DNA of 64,000 bases, from contig NC_015312.1 in assembly GCF_000196675.2 (NCBI RefSeq), positions 6,092,501 to 6,156,500 on the forward strand. Reading direction: 5' to 3'. Position 1 is the stretch's first letter. Every line of letters starts with the position of its first letter. The translations under genes were made by a program, and so were the position numbers. This DNA comes from Pseudonocardia benzenivorans CB1190 (GTDB lineage: Bacteria > Actinomycetota > Actinomycetes > Mycobacteriales > Pseudonocardiaceae). The notes beneath the pieces are model-generated. The model saw only the letters and a program-made list of their open reading frames with translations. It was not told the origin of the DNA and searched no databases. Positions 58,654 to 64,000 of this stretch are shown here, piece by piece.

Positions 58654-59907
58654 ATGGTGGCCACGCCCCTGTCCGCTGCCCCGACAAGCGAGATCGGCTA
58701 CGCCACCGAGGCGAGCAACTGGTGGACCGCGGCGGCCGAGGAGACCACCCCGGAGCTCCAGTGGCCGAAGTCCATCCGCGTCTACGACCAGATGCGCCGC
58801 CAGGACACCCAGGTCAAGAGCATCCTCCGAGCGGTCACGCTGCCCGTGCGGCGCACTGCGTGGCGCATCGAGCCCGGCGACGCCCGCCCCGAGGTCGTCG
58901 CGCTCGTCGCCGAGGACCTCCGCCTTCCGGTCGTCGGGCAGCCCGCGGCCGCTCCCGGCCGGTCCCGGGACCGCTTCTCGTGGCGGCAGCACCTCGAGCT
59001 CGCGCTGCTGTCGCTTCCGTTCGGGCACATGTTCTTCGAGCAGGTCTACCGACTCGACGAGTCCGGCCGTGCCCGACTCCGCAAGCTCGCCCCCCGGATG
59101 CCGCGGTCGATCTCCGCGATCAACGTCGCCGCGGACGGCGGGCTCATCAGCATCGAGCAGTACCCCGCGACGATCACCGCCCGCCAGCAGCGCCCCATCC
59201 CGGTGTCGCGCCTGGTCGGCTACGTGTTCGAGCAGGAGGGCGGGAACTGGTACGGCAACTCGATCCTGCGCGCGGCCTACAAGAACTGGCTGCTCAAGGA
59301 CCGGCTCCTGCGCGTCCAGGCCCAGACCGTCGAGCGCAACGGCATGGGGGTGCCCCTATACGAGGCGGCCGAGGACGAGACGGACCTCGCGCGCGGCCGC
59401 AAGCTCGCCCAGGAGTGGCGATCCGGCGAGGCAGCCGGCGCCGCGGTCCCCCACGGCGCCAAGCTCACCCTCCGCGGCGTCGAGGGCAGCCTCCCCGACG
59501 CGGACAAGCCGATCCGCTACCACGACGAGCAGATCGCCCGGACCGCGCTCGCCCACTTCCTCAACCTCGGCACCCAGACCGGCAGCTGGGCACTCGGTAC
59601 CACCCTCGGCGAGTTCTTCACCCTCAGCCTGCAGACACTCGCGGAGAACATCGCCGACGTCGCCAACCAGCACATCGTCGAAGACCTCGTCGACCTGAAC
59701 TACGGCCCGGACGAGGCCGTGCCGCGCGTCGTGTTCGACGAGATCGGGAGCCAGCACGCCATCACCGCGCAGGCGATGAAGCTCCTCATCGACGCAGGCG
59801 CGGTATCGGCCGACCCGGAGCTCGAGCAGCACCTGCGGCAGGTCTACGGCCTGCCCCCGCGATCCGGCGCCGCCCCCGCCGACCCGGCCCCTACGGAGGA
59901 CCAGTGA
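58654..59907 (+). CDS. Phage portal protein (Mu gp29-like, DUF935)
   Basis: 417 residues. PKSIRVYDQMRRQDTQVKSILRAVTLPVRRTAWRIEP, LPFGHMFFEQVY and LLSLPFG, GNWYGNSILRAAYKNWLLKDRLLRV and the late FLNLGTQTGSWALGTTLGEFFTLSLQTLAENIADV are the usual DUF935 blocks. Portals form the twelve-subunit DNA gate. ATG 58654 follows GAGGAGG; GTG 58645 is an alternative. Confidence 0.88.
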   Translation: MVATPLSAAPTSEIGYATEASNWWTAAAEETTPELQWPKSIRVYDQMRRQDTQVKSILRAVTLPVRRTAWRIEPGDARPEVVALVAEDLRLPVVGQPAAAPGRSRDRFSWRQHLELALLSLPFGHMFFEQVYRLDESGRARLRKLAPRMPRSISAINVAADGGLISIEQYPATITARQQRPIPVSRLVGYVFEQEGGNWYGNSILRAAYKNWLLKDRLLRVQAQTVERNGMGVPLYEAAEDETDLARGRKLAQEWRSGEAAGAAVPHGAKLTLRGVEGSLPDADKPIRYHDEQIARTALAHFLNLGTQTGSWALGTTLGEFFTLSLQTLAENIADVANQHIVEDLVDLNYGPDEAVPRVVFDEIGSQHAITAQAMKLLIDAGAVSADPELEQHLRQVYGLPPRSGAAPADPAPTEDQ

Positions 59908-61205
59908 CATCCCGCCCCGCCCCGAGGGCCGGCGACCGGCCGCCCGCCTGGTACCGAGTCGGCCCGGTAGTAGCCCTCGCGACCGCCCCGGCCGACGAGC
60001 AGACCGAAGACGAGACCGCCCCCGCCGAGCCCGCCTCCACCGCCGACGTCTACGTCTTCGACACCATCGGCGGCTGGTGGGGCATGACCGCAGACGACTT
60101 CGTCCGCGACGTCGCGACCCTCGACGTCGACCAGATCGTCCTGCACCTCAACTCCCCCGGCGGCGATGCCTTCGAGGGCGTCGCGATCGCCAACGTCCTC
60201 CGGGCGCACCGCGCCCGCGTGGTGGTCCGCGTCGACGGCATGGCCGCCTCCGCCGCCTCGGTGATCGCCATGGCCGGCGACGAGGTCGTGATGGGCATCG
60301 GCAGCCAGATGATGGTGCACGACGCGTCCGGCTACACCTGGGGCAACGCCGCCGAGATCGAGGCCTTCCTGCGCCGCCTCAACGCGACGAGCGACAGCCT
60401 CGCGGGCACCTACGCCGCACGCGCCGGAGGGACGGTCGCCGAATGGCGGGCCGTGATGCAGGCCGAGACCTGGTACACGCCCGAGGAGGCGGTCGCGGCC
60501 GGACTCGCCGACCGCGTCGCCACCGCGGACGAGACCGGCACCGCCGAGGGCGAGCAGATCACCCCAGGCGCGTCGTCGAGCAGTTGGTGGGACATGTGGG
60601 ACTCCCTGCGCGACCAGTCCCGCTTCGACCTCACGGCCTTCACCTACGCAGGCCGCGAGCACGCCCCGGCGCCCGCCATGCCGGGCCGACAGACCCCCGC
60701 GGCGTCCGCCGCCGGGAACCGCACCAACCATGAGGAGAGGGGCGGCGACGTGGCTTTCAGCGACGAGCAGCTCACCACCATGCGTCAGCGGCTCGGGCTC
60801 GCCGCGGACGCCGACGAGGCGACCATCACGGCCGCCTTCGAGGAGGCGCTCGACGAGCGCGCCGAGCCCAGCACGACCCTGCCCGAGGGTGTCGTCACGA
60901 TCGAAGCCGCGACGCTCGCCGAGCTCCGGGCCGCGGCCCGGCGCGGCGACGAGGCCCGCAGTCAGCAGGAGCGCGACGCCCGTGTCGCGCTCGTCGAGGC
61001 CGCCATCCGCGACGGCCGCATCGCCCCGGCCCGCCGCGAGCACTGGCTCTCCGCCCTGGCCGCCGATGCGGGCGCGGCCGAGACGCTCGCCGGCCTCGAG
61101 AAGGGACTCATCCCCGTCGACAACGAGATCGGGCACTCGGGCGTCGGCCCGTCCGACTCCGACGCCGACTCCCTGTACGCAACCGTCTTCGGACCGGAGG
61201 CCTGA
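59904..61205 (+). CDS. Head-maturation protease fused to scaffold (ClpP/Mu I-like)
   Basis: 433 residues. Residues about 45-210 form a ClpP-type (S14) protease: VLHLNSPGGDAFEGVAIANVLRAH, GMAASAAS (catalytic Ser near 115) and QMMVHDAS (catalytic His near 139). After a linker (about 210-280) comes a helical scaffold half ending LEKGLIPVDNEIGHSG, the Mu I-like C-terminus. A GTG at 60750 (residue 283) preceded by GAGGAGAGG may start a separate scaffold of about 151 residues. GTG 59904 overlaps the portal stop. Confidence 0.9.
   Translation: MTSRPAPRAGDRPPAWYRVGPVVALATAPADEQTEDETAPAEPASTADVYVFDTIGGWWGMTADDFVRDVATLDVDQIVLHLNSPGGDAFEGVAIANVLRAHRARVVVRVDGMAASAASVIAMAGDEVVMGIGSQMMVHDASGYTWGNAAEIEAFLRRLNATSDSLAGTYAARAGGTVAEWRAVMQAETWYTPEEAVAAGLADRVATADETGTAEGEQITPGASSSSWWDMWDSLRDQSRFDLTAFTYAGREHAPAPAMPGRQTPAASAAGNRTNHEERGGDVAFSDEQLTTMRQRLGLAADADEATITAAFEEALDERAEPSTTLPEGVVTIEAATLAELRAAARRGDEARSQQERDARVALVEAAIRDGRIAPARREHWLSALAADAGAAETLAGLEKGLIPVDNEIGHSGVGPSDSDADSLYATVFGPEA
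60750..61205 (+). CDS. Nested scaffold protein from an internal start
   Basis: Same frame as the protease. GTG 60750 with GAGGAGAGG 8-10 bases upstream would give AFSDEQLTTMRQRLGLAADADEATITAAFEEALDERAE..., a helical scaffold without the protease. The organisation matches lambda C/Nu3 and the Mu I/Z pair. Predicted from the ribosome-binding site only. Confidence 0.55.
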   Translation: MAFSDEQLTTMRQRLGLAADADEATITAAFEEALDERAEPSTTLPEGVVTIEAATLAELRAAARRGDEARSQQERDARVALVEAAIRDGRIAPARREHWLSALAADAGAAETLAGLEKGLIPVDNEIGHSGVGPSDSDADSLYATVFGPEA

Positions 61206-61208
61206 GCC

Positions 61209-61580
61209 ATGGCTGACTACATCCCGATCTTCAAGCCCGGCGACGACATCACCATGACCGCCGGCGCGGCGATCAACGCCGGCGAGCTCTGCTACGTCTC
61301 CGCGGCCAACACCGTCCAGAAGACCGCCGCGGCCGTCGAGGACTGGCTCGGCGTCGCAACGACCGACGCCCCGAGCGGCGGCAAGGTCGGCATCACCTCC
61401 GGCGGTGTGCAGGAGCTCGCGGTCGCCGCGGCCGTCGTCGCCGGCGACGTCCTGATCTCCGCCGCAAACGGGCGCGTCACGCCGATCGCGTCGGAGACCA
61501 ACTACGCCCGGGTCGTCGGTATCGCGCTGACCGCCCAGTCCACGACCGGCCAGAAGTGCCGCGTCAAGATGGCCCGCTGA
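61209..61580 (+). CDS. Capsid decoration protein (DUF2190-like)
   Basis: 123 residues. FKPGDDITMTAGAAINAGELCYVSAANTVQKTAAA and the later VAAAVVAGDVLISAANGRVTPI are typical of DUF2190 capsid cement proteins that lie between scaffold and capsid genes. Three bases after the protease stop. Confidence 0.82.
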   Translation: MADYIPIFKPGDDITMTAGAAINAGELCYVSAANTVQKTAAAVEDWLGVATTDAPSGGKVGITSGGVQELAVAAAVVAGDVLISAANGRVTPIASETNYARVVGIALTAQSTTGQKCRVKMAR

Positions 61581-61592
61581 CCGGAGGACCCG

Positions 61593-62516
61593 ATGCCCTA
61601 CACCTACCCGCCGGCGGCTCCGACCGTCTCCGGCGACGTCACCAGCATTCACCGACTGCTCAAGGAGCCGACACTCATCGAGCGCCGGCTGCGCACGATC
61701 GCCGAGCAGCGGTTCATCGCCGACGCGCTGCTCACCGGCCGGTTCACCGCCGAGGGCGGCGCGATCCAGTACGAGCAGGGCGAGTCGCTCTACACCGACC
61801 GCACGCCCGAGGCCATCCGGCCGGGCATGAACTACCCGATGGCCGGACTCGGCATCGGTCCGACGCAGATCGCCGAAGTCCAGAAGTGGGGCCAGGACGT
61901 CCCGGTCACCGACGAGTCGATCAAGCGACTCAAGCGCAACCCCGTCGACCGCGCGTTCCTCAAGCTGGTCAACCAGATGGTCAAGCAGGTCGACGGCATC
62001 TCCATCGCCGCGATCGTCTCGGCCGTCACCCAGACCGCCGCTGCCGCGGCCGTCTGGTCGAGCGCGACGGCCAAGCAGATCTTCCTCGACGTCGCGAAGG
62101 CGAAGGCGGCGGTCATCGACCTCAACGAAGGCTTCGAGCCCGACACCGTCGTCGTGTCGACCACCGCCTGGACCTACGCCATGGCGACCTTCGCCGACGC
62201 CGGCTACCTGCCTCGTGAGGACCGCAGCGCACCCGTCTTCACCGGCCAGTTCCCGGTCATCGAAGGGATGCGCTGGCTCGCGACGCCGAGCACTCCGGTC
62301 GCGAACGCAGCTCTGCTCGTCGACTCGACCCAGCTCGGCGGCATGGCCGACGAGCAGCTCGGCGGACCCGGCTACGCGGGCAGCGTCGCGGGCATCGAGA
62401 CGAAGTCGATCCGCGACGAGGACAACGACGGCTACAAGCTCCGCGCCCGCCGGGTCACCGTGCCCGTCGTGCTCGAGCCAAACGCCGGCTACGTCATCAC
62501 GGGGGTGACCTCCTGA
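61593..62516 (+). CDS. Major capsid protein
   Basis: 307 residues with HK97-like features: a long helix (LLKEPTLIERRLRTIAEQRFIADALL), VPVTDESIKRLKRNPVDRAFLKLVNQMVKQVDG, EGFEPDTVVVSTTAW, and a C-terminal GYKLRARRVTVPVVLEPNAGYVITG. Position after protease, scaffold and decoration genes fixes the role. Confidence 0.9.
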   Translation: MPYTYPPAAPTVSGDVTSIHRLLKEPTLIERRLRTIAEQRFIADALLTGRFTAEGGAIQYEQGESLYTDRTPEAIRPGMNYPMAGLGIGPTQIAEVQKWGQDVPVTDESIKRLKRNPVDRAFLKLVNQMVKQVDGISIAAIVSAVTQTAAAAAVWSSATAKQIFLDVAKAKAAVIDLNEGFEPDTVVVSTTAWTYAMATFADAGYLPREDRSAPVFTGQFPVIEGMRWLATPSTPVANAALLVDSTQLGGMADEQLGGPGYAGSVAGIETKSIRDEDNDGYKLRARRVTVPVVLEPNAGYVITGVTS

Positions 62517-62830
62517 TGAGCGAGGTCTACGAGGTCGTCGGTCCGCTCGCGGTCATCAAGTCCAGCGACGGGAAGCTGCACTACTACTACTCCGGCTCCC
62601 AGGTGCCGGACGGCTACCCGGAGCCGGAGCTCGAGCGTCTCGCCGGGCTCGGACTCATCGCCGCGGTCGACGTCCCCACCCCGCCCGCCGACGATGCTCC
62701 CAAGCGGCCAGCCAACAGCGCGAGCAAGGCAGCGTGGGTCGCCTACGCAGTCGAGCTCGGGATGGACCCGGACGAGGCGGCCGAGCTCAACCGCGACCAG
62801 CTCGCGGAGCGCTTCCCCGTCGAGGCGTAG
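62516..62830 (+). CDS. Phage protein after capsid, unknown
   Basis: 104 residues. A beta-rich start (VYEVVGPLAVIKSSDGKLHYYYSGSQVPDG), a Pro-rich linker and a SAP/Rho-N-like helical end (SKAAWVAYAVELGMDPDEAAELNRDQLAERF). Such short proteins sit between capsid and head-tail genes in many actinophages. Confidence 0.65.
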   Translation: MSEVYEVVGPLAVIKSSDGKLHYYYSGSQVPDGYPEPELERLAGLGLIAAVDVPTPPADDAPKRPANSASKAAWVAYAVELGMDPDEAAELNRDQLAERFPVEA

Positions 62831-62839
62831 GGCGAGGCT

Positions 62840-63286
62840 GTGTACGCCACCGAGGTCCTGTCGCTCGAGGCCGCGAAGGCGTACCTCAACGAGGACCTCG
62901 AGTCGACCGTCAACGACGACGAGCTCACCGAGTTCATCGAGGCCGCAGTCGCGCGGGTCGACAAGCACCTGGGGCTCGATCAGATCCCAGGCGCCGGTCT
63001 GGCCTACGCGGCCGAGGTGACGCCGCTTCAGCGGTTGGCCGTCAAGACGGTCCTCCGCGTGTACTGGGACACGCAGCGGACGTCCGTGACCGACCGCAAC
63101 GGCTACACGGCCCAGCCCTGGGAGGACGACAACGGCCCCGCGGGGACGGCGTCGATCCGGTCGAAGTTGACCGACCTGCTCGGCCAGGCCGCCGCCGAGC
63201 CGAGCGGGTCCGGCGCGGCACCCCAGGGCGCGTTCCCGCCTCCATCGTGCTGGCCGGACCCGGCCGACCGGAGGCGAGGCTGGTGA
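62840..63286 (+). CDS. Head-tail connector (gp6-like)
   Basis: 148 residues. LSLEAAKAYLNEDLESTVNDDELTEFIEAAVARVDKHLG is the opening of the gp6-like connector fold, followed by LQRLAVKTVLRVYWDTQRTSVTDRNG. GTG start with a purine-rich upstream sequence. Confidence 0.78.
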   Translation: MYATEVLSLEAAKAYLNEDLESTVNDDELTEFIEAAVARVDKHLGLDQIPGAGLAYAAEVTPLQRLAVKTVLRVYWDTQRTSVTDRNGYTAQPWEDDNGPAGTASIRSKLTDLLGQAAAEPSGSGAAPQGAFPPPSCWPDPADRRRGW

Positions 63287-63762
63287 GCGCTCAGCCTGTG
63301 CCTGTGGCGATCGGTGCGCTGCACACGATCGTCCGGGCCGCGGCGACGGAGGCCCAGACCGAGGACGACAGGATCCGCGTCGACCTCGGCAACCCCGGGA
63401 AGTTCTCCGAACGCCGCGCGATCGGCGTCGGCCTCTCCGCGGTCGACGCCGGCCCGATCGACGACCGGGACATCCGCAAGACGCTCGGCTACGACGTGCA
63501 CGCCTTCGACATCGCGTGCATCGCGCTCGCCTGGTCGGGCGACGAGAACGACAAGCTCGGCTGGATGACGAAGGCCTACGACCTCGTCGACGTCGTCCGT
63601 GCGGCGCTCGAGGATCCCGCCAACCGCGGCCTCGGCATCCCTGCCGTCGTGCAGTCGGCGCGGATCGCTGGGTCGTCGTTCTCGTGGCGCACCGACGGCC
63701 AGGCCGCCAAGGCCGTCGTCGAGTTCCCGGTGCGCATCAACGCCCTCCGCCTGCGGCGGTAG
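63283..63762 (+). CDS. Tail-completion/tail-terminator-like protein
   Basis: 159 residues. IGALHTIVRAAATEAQTEDDRIRVDLGNPGKF, HAFDIACIALAWSGDEND, and a terminal AVVEFPVRINALRLRR that resembles tail-terminator proteins which join tail tube to head. GTG overlaps the previous stop. The position after gp6 supports the role. Confidence 0.6.
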   Translation: MSAQPVPVAIGALHTIVRAAATEAQTEDDRIRVDLGNPGKFSERRAIGVGLSAVDAGPIDDRDIRKTLGYDVHAFDIACIALAWSGDENDKLGWMTKAYDLVDVVRAALEDPANRGLGIPAVVQSARIAGSSFSWRTDGQAAKAVVEFPVRINALRLRR

Positions 63763-63831
63763 GGCCCAACCGAAGTTCGCCCCCGGCCGCCCGGCTGCGG
63801 GGCTTGTCCGCATGTCCAGGAGGAGCCCGCA

Positions 63832-64000
63832 GTGGCGTCACGCATCAAGAACATCGAGCCGGCGACACCGCCGCCGGACGGCTGGGTCGTGCTCAAGAAG
63901 GGCGAGAGCACCCAGACCGTGCACCCGGACGCAGTCACGTACTGGGTCGACAAGCGCAAGTGGGAGCGGGTCGTCGACGCGCCGGCCACGGCCCCCGCGA
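63832..64000 (+). CDS. Phage structural protein, N-terminal part (cut by window edge)
   Basis: 56 residues visible from GTG 63832, with AGGAGGA ahead of it. Sequence IKNIEPATPPPDGWVVLKKGESTQTVHPDAVTYWVDKRKWERVV suggests a small beta-rich head or tail protein. The remainder lies outside the window. Confidence 0.6.
   Translation, partial: MASRIKNIEPATPPPDGWVVLKKGESTQTVHPDAVTYWVDKRKWERVVDAPATAPA

Larger units (their letters stand above)
35060..64000. mobile_element. Prophage / AICE-like hybrid element (right end outside window)
   Basis: Everything from the CI-like repressor to the right edge belongs to one rightward phage-type gene array with a leftward cargo insert. Structural genes (terminase, portal, protease, capsid) show tailed-phage ancestry, and DUF2637 plus an FtsK-type translocase show the link to actinomycete conjugative elements. 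No integrase, attachment repeat or tRNA gene could be found, so the left boundary (between 34,990 and 35,120) is approximate. Confidence 0.9.

Noticed and set aside
35000..64000. CRISPR array, IS element, tRNA or transposase in the prophage
   Set aside because: No regularly spaced repeats, terminal inverted repeats, transposase motifs or tRNA-like cloverleaf sequences were seen.

Overview
The window is very GC-rich, uses many GTG starts and chains genes by 4-base stop/start overlaps, as actinomycetes do. Gene content (mycothiol-type TIGR03086 protein, two Rpf proteins, a Cvn conservon, GroEL with CIRCE, mycobacteria-like order of ercc3 - helicase-C protein - moaC - mog - moaE - rpf) points to a filamentous or nocardioform actinobacterium; a Pseudonocardiaceae member is my best guess, from gene content and not from a database search.

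Bases 1-35,000 are ordinary chromosome. From the left: the start of phosphatidylserine decarboxylase (minus strand, cut by the window edge), moeA, a cold-shock protein, groEL behind two CIRCE operators, a divergent WYL regulator / TIGR03086 pair, an LtrA-type membrane protein, three small membrane proteins, an XPB-family helicase, the four-gene conservon cvnABCD, a small kinase overlapping a large helicase-associated protein, then a molybdenum-cofactor block (mocA-like, moaC, mog, moaE, MoxR ATPase, CoxE-like VWA protein, XdhC) in which two secreted Rpf/LysM proteins are embedded. After that come a GerMN lipoprotein, a gamma-carbonic anhydrase-like protein, and the thiamine genes thiO-thiS-thiG behind a TPP riboswitch with thiE divergent. 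Convergent gene pairs are separated by long perfect hairpins.

From about 35,100 to the right edge lies an integrated element whose right end and integrase are outside the window. It opens with a CI/Cro-like switch, then a long rightward run of small overlapping early genes (beta-clamp-like protein, replication initiator with internal iterons, RusA-like resolvase, several Cys-rich proteins, an excisionase-like HTH protein). A leftward, less GC-rich two-gene insert (47,076-48,621) encodes a soluble protein and a four-helix membrane protein and resembles prophage exclusion pairs such as RexA/RexB. A second regulatory switch (HTH gene with twin palindromic operators) precedes a DUF2637 - FtsK/SpoIIIE module typical of actinomycete conjugative elements (AICEs), followed by four short repeats that could be its DNA recognition site.

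After an SOS-type box and a terminator, the virion genes begin: collagen-like fibre, a carbohydrate-binding-like protein, HNH nuclease, terminase subunits, Mu-gp29-like portal, protease-scaffold fusion, DUF2190 decoration protein, major capsid protein and head-tail connectors. The element thus combines a tailed-phage head with an AICE-like DNA-translocation module. The most interesting parts are the two-gene cargo operon, the translocase with its candidate recognition repeats, and the layered regulation.
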